A stretch of DNA of 64,000 nucleotides, from positions 1,698,979 to 1,762,978 of the forward strand of contig CP089931.1 in NCBI GenBank assembly GCA_021307325.1. Reading direction: 5' to 3'. Made by a program: the position numbers and the translations under genes. Every line of letters begins with the position of its first letter. The stretch's first letter is position 1. This DNA is from Peptoniphilus sp. GNH. GTDB taxonomy: Bacteria > Bacillota > Clostridia > Tissierellales > Peptoniphilaceae. The notes beneath the pieces are model-generated. The model had not been told where the DNA came from. It searched no databases and worked only from the letters and a program-made list of their open reading frames with translations. This document shows positions 21,709 through 30,088 of this stretch, piece by piece.

Positions 21709-21939
21709 ATGACTTTGAAAAGCACAGAGGTTGGCTCAACCTACAAAGTCGTAAAAATTCTTGGTGCAGGCCCTTTGAAAAGAAGGATCATGGACATGGG
21801 AATAACTAAGGGAACTGAATTTTATGTAAGAAAGGTAGCTCCTCTTGGAGATCCTGTTCAAATATCCTTGAGGGATTACGAACTTTCGATTAGAAAAGAA
21901 GATGCAGAACTTATTGAGATTGAAAAGGTGGGTGCTTGA
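21709..21939 (+). CDS. feoA: FeoA domain protein 2
   Basis: 76 residues, a second and different FeoA domain: GAGPLKRRIMDMGITKGTEFYVRKVAPLGDPVQI is the classical FeoA pattern (shown here by its parts RRIMDMGITKG and APLGDPVQI). Starts immediately after the first FeoA stop and overlaps the first codons of feoB. Tandem FeoA genes before feoB are common in Clostridia. Both appear intact although the transporter gene behind them is broken. Confidence 0.92.
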   Translation: MTLKSTEVGSTYKVVKILGAGPLKRRIMDMGITKGTEFYVRKVAPLGDPVQISLRDYELSIRKEDAELIEIEKVGA

Positions 21940-24067
21940 TGAAGATTAATATAGCCTTAGCCGGCAATCCTAACAGTGGTAAATCCACTCTTTTTAACAC
22001 ATTGACAGGCGCAAATCAATATGTCGGAAACTGGCCTGGCGTTACAGTTGAAAAAAAGACAGGTAAATATAAGAAGGACAAGGATGTTGAGTTTACAGAC
22101 CTTCCTCTCTATCCCCTTACACTTTGGAAGAAGTTGTATCCAGAGATTTTCTTTTGCATGAAAAGCCGGATGTAATAATTGATGTAATAGATGCGACAAA
22201 TATAGAAAGAAACTTGTATCTTTTTACTCAAATTCGTGAATTGGGAATTCCGGTTGTAATTGCCCTAAACATGATGGACGTAGTGCAAAAAAGTGGCGAC
22301 AAGATTGATGTTGACAAGCTTTCAGCTGAGTTTGGAGTTCCTGTTGTAGAAATTTCAGCTCTAAAGAATAAGAATATCGACAAGTTGATTGATGTTGCTA
22401 AAAAAGAAGCTGGCAAAAATCAAGGAATTTTGAAAAACTTTTCAAAAGAAGCTGAAAAAGTTATCGAAGATATAGAAAATATCTCAGAAAAGATAAAGGG
22501 ACACAAGGCTTCTAGATGGGTTTCTATAAAGCTTTTGGAAAGAGATGAAAAAATCCATGATGAAGTTAAGCTTTTAGAAGAAGAAATTAAAAAACTAGAC
22601 AAGATTATAGAAGATGCTGAAGAAGCTTTTGACAATGACGGTGAAGTCCTAGTTACAGACGAAAGATATAATTACGTATCTTCAGTTGTAGGCAGAACTG
22701 TAAAAAAAGTTCGTGGCAAGGAAATCACCTCAGATAAAATCGACAGAATCGTTACAAATAGATTTTTAGCAATACCTATTTTTGCGATAATTATGTTCGC
22801 TGTATATTTTGTAGCTGTAACGATTGTCGGCGGTCCAGTAAACGACTGGTGGGCTGATGGAGTAATGGGCGATGGCCTTGGTGGACTTGTAGGCGGCTGG
22901 TTGGAAGCTGCTAATGTATCATAAGTTGTTCAATCTCTAGTTGTTGACGGAGTAATCGGCGGAGTAGGTAGAGTATTAGGATTCTTGCCTGTAATTGCTT
23001 GTCTCTTCCTTTTGATCTCAATCCTAGAAGATGTTGGATACATGGCTAGAATAGCCTTTATCTTGGATAGAATTTTCAGAAAATTCGGTCTTTCTGGTAA
23101 ATCATTTATCCCGATTCTAATGGGTACAGGTTGTTCAGTACCAGGAATCATGGGAACTAGAACTATTGAAAATGACAACGATAGGCGTATGACCATTATG
23201 GTTGGATCCTTTATGCCTTGCGGTGCCAAGACTGAAATCATTGCTTTATTTGCATCAACTCTATTCGTATCAGCAGATGGATCAAGACCTCTATGGTGGT
23301 TTTCTCCACTTCTATATTTTACAGGAATTTTGGCTGTTATAATTTCCGGGGTTATGCTTAAAAAGACTAAGAAATTCCACGGAGACCCTGCACCATTTAT
23401 CATGGAGCTTCCTTCATACCACTTGCCAAGTGCAAAGAACGTATTGAGGGCAACTTTCAACAGATGCAAGGCTTTCGTAATAAAAGCAGGTACAATAATC
23501 CTACTATCATCAATAGCAATTTGGTTCTTAACTAGAGTTGACTTCTCTTTCCACTTCTTAGCTGAAGATGATATAAACGATTCAATTCTTGCAACTATAG
23601 GAAGACATATATCTATTATATTTGCTCCACTTGGATTTGGAGATTGGATGGCAACAGTTGCATCTGTAACAGGACTTGTAGCTAAGGAAGTAGTAGTTTC
23701 AACTTACGGCATTATGGCCGGTGGTGATGATTCTCTTCCAGGTCTTGTAATGACACAATTTACAATGCTTTCAGCCTTCTCATTTATGGTATTTAACCAA
23801 TTGACAATACCATGCTTCGCAGCTGTCGGAGCAATAAGAGAAGAAATGCATGACTTTAGATGGACATGGTATGCCATTATTTACCAACTAGGCTTTTCAT
23901 ATACAATAGACCTTATGATTTATCAAATAGGACCTGTAGTAACAGAAAATGCTCCTACAATTTGGACTGGAATTGCCCTAGTAGTATTGGCAGTTTATCT
24001 GTTCTTCTTATTCAGACCTGATAAATACAAGGGAACTTATAAAGTAAAAAGGAGTGTAAAAGAATGA
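21936..24067 (+). pseudogene. feoB: Ferrous iron transporter FeoB, broken by a frameshift and a nonsense codon
   Basis: FeoB is a polytopic inner-membrane Fe(II) permease with an N-terminal G domain. Seen: G1 GNPNSGKST, switch region NQYVGNWPGVTVEKK, G3 start FTDLP, then the frame is lost near 22106: the usual GIYSLS after DLP is missing and the remainder SPYTLEEVV continues in another frame, as if about 10 bases were deleted. The second frame carries NMMD and the first membrane helices, then hits an in-frame TAA at 22922-22924 between AANVS and VVQSLVVDGVIGGVG, after which normal FeoB continues (GCSVPGIMGTRT, MPCGAKTEI) to 24067. The full protein would be about 713 residues. Two separate lesions argue for a pseudogene, or for two sequence errors. 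Confidence 0.85.
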
Positions 24068-24213
24068 ACGGACCTACAATAGGTATTATAGTAGTATTGG
24101 CTATTATCGTATTTTTGGTAATAAGATACATGATAAAGAACAAGTCGACTTGCTCTTGCGGATGTTCATCTTGCCATTCTACTTGCAACGAAGAAGTACC
24201 AGAAAAAAAGTAG
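24064..24213 (+). CDS. FeoB-associated Cys-rich membrane mini-protein
   Basis: 49 residues, overlapping the feoB stop as ATGA. One membrane helix (about residues 5-23: GIIVVLAIIVFLVIR) followed by a short tail with five cysteines in 13 residues (TCSCGCSSCHSTC). This is the typical FeoB-associated Cys-rich protein found at the end of feo operons in Firmicutes; the cysteines may bind iron or sense redox state (inference). It is intact even though feoB is not. Confidence 0.85.
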   Translation: MNGPTIGIIVVLAIIVFLVIRYMIKNKSTCSCGCSSCHSTCNEEVPEKK

Positions 24214-24278
24214 GAAAATTTTAAATATTAATTCTTATAAAAATGGCAGATTAAATCTGCAAATAAGGACTATAATTC

Positions 24279-24316
24279 AATCGGCGTGAAGTTTTCTTTC
24301 TTCATGCCGATTTTTT
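24279..24316 (+). terminator. Terminator of the feo operon
   Basis: AATCGGCGTGAAG pairs with CTTCATGCCGATT (one GU), 8-base loop, six T. Confidence 0.9.
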
Positions 24317-24559
24317 AGTTCTCTAAAAACATTTTTAAAATTTTTTGCACTAGAAGATTTAAAACATATATGCTTGGCATTTACTCTTTGGGCTTGCAGG
24401 AGTTTACATAAAAGTCAAATGGAGATTAAATAAAATTTGTAAAGGATGGATATATTAGTAGGATTAGGAATGTAGATGATTTTAGCTTGCCTAAAAATAA
24501 ATTATATAAAATTTATTTAAGGGGATTTTTCTAGTATAATCAAGATGAGGTGATTTTAC
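24317..24559. other. Intergenic region before the FAH-family gene
   Basis: AT-rich. A TATAAT at 24535-24540 is the probable -10 of the next operon (no clear -35), followed by AGGTGAT as ribosome site. Nothing else seen. Confidence 0.5.
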
Positions 24560-25456
24560 ATGAAGTCAAAAAGAATGGAGTTTTTTTCAGCTCTTTATAA
24601 GGGAGAAGAGATTTTCGGTTTGGCAACAGATGAAAAGACAATCAATTTAAAAGCTGCCATAAAAGAAATATATGACAGAGAAATTAGAAATCTCTCGGAG
24701 TTTATAGAAGACTATGCTTCTTTTGATATAGATGTTTTATTAAAAAGAGCGGAGGCAATAGAAAATTTTAAGAGTCTGGAGCTTTTGGCTCCCATATCTA
24801 GACCTCGCAGAAATCCTATTTGTGTCGGCAAAAATTACAAGGAGCATGTAAATGAGGTAAAGGGTCTTGGACCTATAATTGATATACCAAAGACGCCAAT
24901 TTACTTTTCTAAGCTAGTTTATAGCACCACTGGTCATGGTCAAGATTTCATAGTTGACCAAGATAAGGCTGATGCTCTTGATTATGAGGCAGAGCTTGTA
25001 ATAGTGATAGGAAAAACTTGTAAAAATATAAAAGCCAAAGATGCCAGAGCTCATATTTTTGGTTTCACTTGTGGAAATGACTTTTCTCAAAGAAGACTTC
25101 AAAAGCTACACGATCAGTGGCTCATGGGAAAGAGTTTAGATGGAGCTTGTGCCATAGGCCCATCCATTTTAAAATGTGATGACTTCGACTACAATAATTT
25201 GAATATAAGATCATATGTAAATGGTCAATTGCGTCAAGAAAATACCACATCAAATATGATTTTTCCAATAGAAAAGCTAATTGAAAATCTTTCTTCAATA
25301 CTTACTCTAGTGCCAGGAGATCTAATATTTACGGGTACACCTGCAGGAGTCGGAGCAGGGTTTAATCCTCCCAAGTATCTAAAAAATGGTGATATAGTAG
25401 AAGTTGAAATTGGAAATTTAGGAATACTAAAGAATAGAGTTGTGGTAAGACCATGA
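24560..25456 (+). CDS. Fumarylacetoacetate hydrolase family protein
   Basis: 298 residues. The N-terminal 75 residues are a variable cap; the C-terminal FAH domain (about 85-298) has NPICVGKNYKEHV, the metal-binding EAELVIVIGK stretch, GFTCGNDFSQRRLQ, KSLDGACAIGP and FTGTPAGVGAG. Family members are Mg2+-dependent hydrolases, decarboxylases or isomerases acting on 2-keto acids such as acylpyruvates or oxaloacetate. In Firmicutes this type is often an acylpyruvase or oxaloacetate tautomerase-like enzyme; which applies cannot be told. AGGTGAT precedes the ATG. Its stop overlaps the next start by ATGA. Confidence 0.88.
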   Translation: MKSKRMEFFSALYKGEEIFGLATDEKTINLKAAIKEIYDREIRNLSEFIEDYASFDIDVLLKRAEAIENFKSLELLAPISRPRRNPICVGKNYKEHVNEVKGLGPIIDIPKTPIYFSKLVYSTTGHGQDFIVDQDKADALDYEAELVIVIGKTCKNIKAKDARAHIFGFTCGNDFSQRRLQKLHDQWLMGKSLDGACAIGPSILKCDDFDYNNLNIRSYVNGQLRQENTTSNMIFPIEKLIENLSSILTLVPGDLIFTGTPAGVGAGFNPPKYLKNGDIVEVEIGNLGILKNRVVVRP

Positions 25457-26493
25457 GATTTATTCATGCAGCAGATTTTCACTTGGAAAGGACTTTTAAA
25501 AGAGCCTTCTTGGATCCAAATGTCTATGAAAAAAGAAGAAGGGATCTTTGGAGAAATTTCGAAAATACAATTGATATTTGCAATGAAAAAAATGTTGATT
25601 TTCTTTTTATAGCTGGAGATCTTTTCGAGAGGGAGTCCTTTTCGCAAAAAGACCAAAGAAGGCTACTCGATCTCATAGCAAGTTTAGAAAAGACCAGACT
25701 TGTAATAGCTCCTGGAAACCACGACTACATCGACAAGAACTCGCCCTATGAGGAGATTTCTAAATATGCCTATGTTTTTATGAAGGATAAACACTCCTAC
25801 TTTGATTTTGAAGATTTGCAAGTGAGAGTCCATGGCATGGGCTGGAGAAAAGATTTTTATAATAAAAAATTTGAAATAGATGAAGGCTTGATTCATCCTA
25901 GTTGGAAAAATATCCTAGTCCTTCACACAGGCGTGGAAGATGGCAATTATCTACCTGTGGAGCTTAAAGATTTATCCAAGCATTTTGACTATATTGCCCT
26001 TGGTCATATTCACAAGGCGGCTGAACTTTTGCCAAATGCCTACTATCCCGGAAGCCCAGAGGGGCTTTCTTTTAAAGAGGCATGGCATCATGGGGTGATT
26101 TATTTTGACGAGAAAAGTGTGAACTTTCTTGAGACTTCACTTAGAAAAATCGTAGATATAAGTCTTGATTGCGAGGGTCTTAGCCTAAAAGAAATATTTA
26201 GAAAAATTGAAGATATAGTCTATAAAAATAAGGATGATTTAATAAGGATAAGACTTGTAGGAAAGAGTGATTTCTATTACAAAGAAGATTTCGATAAGGA
26301 AATTTACCAGAAGGCTTTTTATTTTGAAATAATATCTGATTTGCAGCCGAACTACGATCTTAAAAAAATCTATGAGGCCAACAAGGATAGGGCTCTTGGC
26401 TCAATAATAAAAAAATTAGCTGATCCAAAGGATGCTTTAAAACAAAGAGCCCTTGATCTCATCTTAAAAGAAATAGTAGGAGGGGGAAGATGA
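25453..26493 (+). CDS. SbcD/YhaO-like DNA repair exonuclease (metallophosphatase)
   Basis: 346 residues, calcineurin-like phosphoesterase fold with all metal motifs: FIHAADFHL (DxH), FIAGDLFE (GD), APGNHDY (GNHD), VLHTGV (H) and ALGHIHK (GHxH). The arrangement matches B. subtilis YhaO and bacterial Mre11/SbcD. It ends by ATGA overlap with the large coiled-coil ATPase next to it, the usual nuclease-ATPase pair. Likely removes DNA ends or cruciforms together with that partner in the cytoplasm (family inference). Start shares its ATG with the stop of the FAH gene. Confidence 0.88.
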   Translation: MRFIHAADFHLERTFKRAFLDPNVYEKRRRDLWRNFENTIDICNEKNVDFLFIAGDLFERESFSQKDQRRLLDLIASLEKTRLVIAPGNHDYIDKNSPYEEISKYAYVFMKDKHSYFDFEDLQVRVHGMGWRKDFYNKKFEIDEGLIHPSWKNILVLHTGVEDGNYLPVELKDLSKHFDYIALGHIHKAAELLPNAYYPGSPEGLSFKEAWHHGVIYFDEKSVNFLETSLRKIVDISLDCEGLSLKEIFRKIEDIVYKNKDDLIRIRLVGKSDFYYKEDFDKEIYQKAFYFEIISDLQPNYDLKKIYEANKDRALGSIIKKLADPKDALKQRALDLILKEIVGGGR

Positions 26494-28784
26494 GGCTTAC
26501 AAAAATTAAAATTAAAAATTTTGGCAAGCTAAAAGAAAAAGAATTGCCCCTTTCTAAAGGGATAAATGTGATTTATGGAGCTAATGAATCTGGAAAGTCG
26601 ACCTGCTTTTCTTTTATAAGAGGACTTTTCTATGGCTTTTCAACATCTTCAAAGAGGAGAATTTTTGAAGAAGCCTTAGACAAGTACACACCTTGGACTG
26701 GTGGGGATTTTGCCGGCTACATAGAATTAGAAGATGGGAAAAATTACAGGATATCTAAAGATTTTTCCAAAGACAAGGACTCGGTTTTAGTCTTAGATTT
26801 AGATAAAGCAAGAGATATCACAGATGAGATAGATCTTTATAGGTATTCCAAGGTGGCGCAACCTGGTGTGGCATTTTTTAATATGACTAAAGACCTCTTT
26901 GAATCCACGGTGCTTTTTCTAAATCCGGCGACAGCTGCAGATCAAAAAGATGAAATTTTAGAAAAATTGACCAACTACTATTCTAGCAGGGATGAGAATT
27001 TTTCCATAAAAGAAATAAGGGAAAAACTCATAAAAAAACTAGAGGACTTGGGCAACGAGAGAAGAAAGAAGACCCTTATAGGTAGAACCAGCGATAAAAT
27101 TTTAGAATTAAAAACTAAGCTAGAAGATTTAAAGAGCATGGAAGATTATCTTGGCGAAAAGGAAATGCTGGACTTTCTCATAAGTAAGAGAAAGGTCCTT
27201 GAAAATCGCCTGAAAAATAAAGAGTATCTAGAATCGCAAGAAATTTTTGAAAAAGTACAGCTCAACACCAAAAAAATAAATGCTTTGAAATATGACTTGT
27301 CAAAGTGTGATTTAAACGACTACAAGGACTATGAAAATGCTCTTGAATTGCGTTTGAAGATAGAAAATCTCAAAGAGCAGATAAAAGACTTACAAGATAA
27401 AAAGATAAAAGACCCCTCATTTGACAGGGAGTTTTCTTTAGATTATGAGGACTTTGACAAGCTCATAAAGATATATAGAGGTCAAGGCAGTCATGAGATT
27501 TTATTTGAGAAGTCATCAGCAGAAGAGGACAAGTTAGTCTTAAATAAGACCTTAAAATTTTGCTTTTTTAGACTTGGAATCTCAGCAGCACTTATTTTTG
27601 CAGCCCTTACTTCCTTTATCCTAACTAAGTCCTCTTATCCTCTTTTATTAATATTGCCAGCCTTGATTTTGGGAATTTTCACAGTCAAAAAGATGAAAAT
27701 ATATGCAGATAGCAAAAAAAGAAACAAAAAAAGACTAAAAAACATCAATGCCGCAGTCTTAAAATATGAGGACGAAAGAGGACTTGCCAAGAAAAAACTC
27801 ATGACTCTTTGCAAAAAATATGATTTCAAAAGCATCGAAGAACTGGCAAGTTCTTTTGAAGAAATGAAAGAGAATGAGGACAAAAAAAGGATAAAAGCCC
27901 TAAGCCTTGAAGAAAGAAAGAGGGAAGAAGGCTTAAAAATCGAAAAGATGAAGCAGGAACAAAAGCTCTATGAAGATGAACTCAAAGACATTTTAGAATC
28001 TAAGGGCTTGACAGATTTCGAAGAATTAAGACAAATTCAAGAAAGAGAAAATCCTGTGCAAAAGCTAGATAGTGAGATAAAGCTTTTGTTAGAAAAAAAT
28101 AAGTCCATTCTAGATGGCAGAGTTTTGAAAGATCTCAACAAAAATTACACCCGATTTGAGGCTCCTATGGAATGTGACTTTGAAAAAATTAGACTTTTAG
28201 AAAACAAAATAGGCAGTCAGGCTGAAATTTTAAAAAATCAAGAAAAGCAGATGAAACTAGCGCAAGGCATAAATGAGGGATTGGACATATTCGAAGAAAA
28301 TCTCGAAAAATTATATTTTGAAAGAGATGCTATCTTGCTTGCCCTTGAAACCTTGGAAGATGTGGATAATGAAATCTCAAAAAAATCCACGCCATTTTTC
28401 ATGCAAAATTTAGAAGAGGTCTATTCTGAAATCACCAAAGGAAGATACGAAAAAATAAAGATGGACGAGAATCTCAACCTCATAGTGTTTGACAAAAAAG
28501 CGGACCTATATGTAAAGACCTCATCACTTTCAAGCGGAAGTCTCTACCAGCTTTATTTCGCCTTCAGGCTTGCCCTTTTAAGAGCAATAAATAAAAAGCT
28601 ACCCATGATTTTGGACGATGGTTTTATAGAATATGACGACAAAAGGCTTGGAAACCTCTTGAAATATTTGAGTGAGTACGAAAGAGAAAGGCAAATTATA
28701 ATTTTCACCCATCAAAAAAGAGAAGAAGAAGTCTTAAAAAGTTTGAATATAAGCTATAATCTTTTGAATTTGGAGGAGATATGA
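26490..28784 (+). CDS. SbcC/YhaN-like AAA ATPase with coiled coils and two membrane helices
   Basis: 764 residues. Walker A YGANESGKST at about 30-39, long coiled coils (about 175-330 and 405-600), a central hydrophobic pair of helices (about 350-395, FRLGISAALIFAALTS and LLLILPALILGIF), and the C-terminal ABC signature LSSGSLYQLYFAFRLAL with Walker B PMILDDGF and a final His switch TFTHQ-like IFTHQ. The membrane hairpin in the middle is the hallmark of the YhaN branch as opposed to SbcC. Partner of the upstream nuclease; probably anchors the complex at the membrane. Overlaps both neighbours by four bases. Confidence 0.88.
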   Translation: MRLTKIKIKNFGKLKEKELPLSKGINVIYGANESGKSTCFSFIRGLFYGFSTSSKRRIFEEALDKYTPWTGGDFAGYIELEDGKNYRISKDFSKDKDSVLVLDLDKARDITDEIDLYRYSKVAQPGVAFFNMTKDLFESTVLFLNPATAADQKDEILEKLTNYYSSRDENFSIKEIREKLIKKLEDLGNERRKKTLIGRTSDKILELKTKLEDLKSMEDYLGEKEMLDFLISKRKVLENRLKNKEYLESQEIFEKVQLNTKKINALKYDLSKCDLNDYKDYENALELRLKIENLKEQIKDLQDKKIKDPSFDREFSLDYEDFDKLIKIYRGQGSHEILFEKSSAEEDKLVLNKTLKFCFFRLGISAALIFAALTSFILTKSSYPLLLILPALILGIFTVKKMKIYADSKKRNKKRLKNINAAVLKYEDERGLAKKKLMTLCKKYDFKSIEELASSFEEMKENEDKKRIKALSLEERKREEGLKIEKMKQEQKLYEDELKDILESKGLTDFEELRQIQERENPVQKLDSEIKLLLEKNKSILDGRVLKDLNKNYTRFEAPMECDFEKIRLLENKIGSQAEILKNQEKQMKLAQGINEGLDIFEENLEKLYFERDAILLALETLEDVDNEISKKSTPFFMQNLEEVYSEITKGRYEKIKMDENLNLIVFDKKADLYVKTSSLSSGSLYQLYFAFRLALLRAINKKLPMILDDGFIEYDDKRLGNLLKYLSEYERERQIIIFTHQKREEEVLKSLNISYNLLNLEEI

Positions 28785-29467
28785 TTTATGCAATAGCAGA
28801 TTTGCACCTGGACTCGCTCGGACAAAAGCCTATGGATATATTTGGGGCCAACTGGATAAATCATGATCAAAAGATTTTTAATGCTTGGAAGGAAATAGTA
28901 GGAGAAGATGATCTAGTACTAGTACCAGGGGATATCTCCTGGGCAACTAAACTAGAAGAAGCCAAAGATGATCTCATCTTAATAGACAGACTTCCAGGCA
29001 AAAAGATAATATCTAAGGGCAATCATGATTATTGGTGGTCAAGTCTATCCAAGCTAAATGGACTCGGGCTTGAATCCATAAAATTTTTAAACAACAATTC
29101 ATTTGAATATGGAAATATAAGAATTTTCGGCACAAGGGCATGGTCGCCCAAGGACAGTGCGAATTTTGATAAAGATGATGAAAAAATTTTCGCCAGGGAA
29201 CTTTTGCGCCTTAAAAACTCATTAGGCTCTATAAAAAAAGACGGCAACTACACTATTTGTATGCTACATTATCCGCCCTTTAACCAAGATATGAGTCCAA
29301 ATGAATTTGCCGAGATATTAGAAAAAGAAAAAATTGATTTATGTATTTATGGCCACCTTCATGCAGATGGCCACAGGTTTGCAGTAAATGGAAACATAAA
29401 CGGAGTGGAATATCTTTGTGTGGCTTCAGACTACATAGACTTTAAACCTGTAAAGATTTATGAATAA
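28781..29467 (+). CDS. Metallophosphoesterase
   Basis: 228 residues, complete phosphoesterase motifs: YAIADLHLD, LVPGDISWA, SKGNHDYWW, MLHYPPF, IYGHLHADGH. Single domain, no signal peptide. The GDISWA and GNHDYWW variants match the predicted phosphohydrolase group found beside CYTH and YhaON genes in clostridia; substrate unknown. Overlaps the YhaN-like gene by ATGA. Followed directly by a hairpin with T run, so not all transcripts continue into the CYTH gene. Confidence 0.87.
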   Translation: MIYAIADLHLDSLGQKPMDIFGANWINHDQKIFNAWKEIVGEDDLVLVPGDISWATKLEEAKDDLILIDRLPGKKIISKGNHDYWWSSLSKLNGLGLESIKFLNNNSFEYGNIRIFGTRAWSPKDSANFDKDDEKIFARELLRLKNSLGSIKKDGNYTICMLHYPPFNQDMSPNEFAEILEKEKIDLCIYGHLHADGHRFAVNGNINGVEYLCVASDYIDFKPVKIYE

Positions 29468-29489
29468 TCCCTCCGGGGATTATTTTTTT
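29463..29489 (+). terminator. Terminator/attenuator between phosphoesterase and CYTH genes
   Basis: AATAATCCC pairs with GGGATTATT, 4-base loop, then five further T. It begins in the phosphoesterase stop codon (29465-29467) and ends one base before the GGAGG of the next gene. Confidence 0.75.
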
Positions 29490-29498
29490 GGAGGAAAC

Positions 29499-30032
29499 AT
29501 GGAAAGAGAAATAGAAGTAAAAATACTAAATACCGAGCTTGAAAAAATAGAAGATAAAATAAAAAAAGACGCACTATTTTTGCTAGAAGAAGAACAAGTA
29601 AACATTTTAATAGAATCACAAAACTACAAGGACTATCGAAAATATGGAGATTTGAGAATAAGACATACAAGAGATACAAATACAAGAGAAGAAAAAAATT
29701 ATTTGACCTTCAAAGAAAGGCTATCGACAGAGGGAGCAAGAGAAAGCCTCGAGCATACCACAGAGATAAGCGACATAGATGAGTGCCTAAAAATACTAGC
29801 CCTCTTAGGTTACGAGGATGTCAAATACTTAAAAAAACATAGAAAATCATACATCTACAAGGGTCTTAGATTTGATTTGGACAGATGGGAAGATGGACTT
29901 GCATATTGTGAGATAGAGGGCAGCTCCAGAAATGAGATAGAAAAAATACTTGATGAATTGGAAATCGACAAAAACAATATTTCAACTAAGTCGATAAGAG
30001 AATTAAAAAGAGAAGAAGAAAATAAAAAATAA
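29499..30032 (+). CDS. CYTH domain protein (triphosphate tunnel metalloenzyme)
   Basis: 177 residues from the ATG at 29499 (GGAGG five bases upstream). The N-terminal EREIEVKIL is the ExExK metal-triphosphate motif; further beta strands carry DLRIRHTRD, YLTFKERL, ISDIDECLKILALLGY and KHRKSYIYKGLRFDLDRWEDG, CEIEG, in the order expected for the tunnel fold. Members hydrolyse inorganic triphosphate or thiamine triphosphate, or are class IV adenylate cyclases. Without further evidence, a triphosphatase is the best guess. No signal or membrane segment. Confidence 0.88.
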   Translation: MEREIEVKILNTELEKIEDKIKKDALFLLEEEQVNILIESQNYKDYRKYGDLRIRHTRDTNTREEKNYLTFKERLSTEGARESLEHTTEISDIDECLKILALLGYEDVKYLKKHRKSYIYKGLRFDLDRWEDGLAYCEIEGSSRNEIEKILDELEIDKNNISTKSIRELKREEENKK

Positions 30033-30056
30033 ATAGTATAACAAATTAAAACAATG

Positions 30057-30065
30057 TGCTATAAT
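30057..30065 (+). promoter_or_regulatory. Extended -10 promoter of ppsA
   Basis: TGC followed by perfect TATAAT at 30060-30065; the -35 region is poor, as allowed for extended -10 promoters. Start near 30072, 17 bases before the ATG. Confidence 0.7.
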
Positions 30066-30088
30066 AATTCTTGCAAAGGGGGAGTATC

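Noticed and set aside
22922-22924. Recoding of the in-frame TAA in feoB
   Set aside because: TAA is not a selenocysteine (TGA) or pyrrolysine (TAG) codon, and a separate frameshift also disables the gene.
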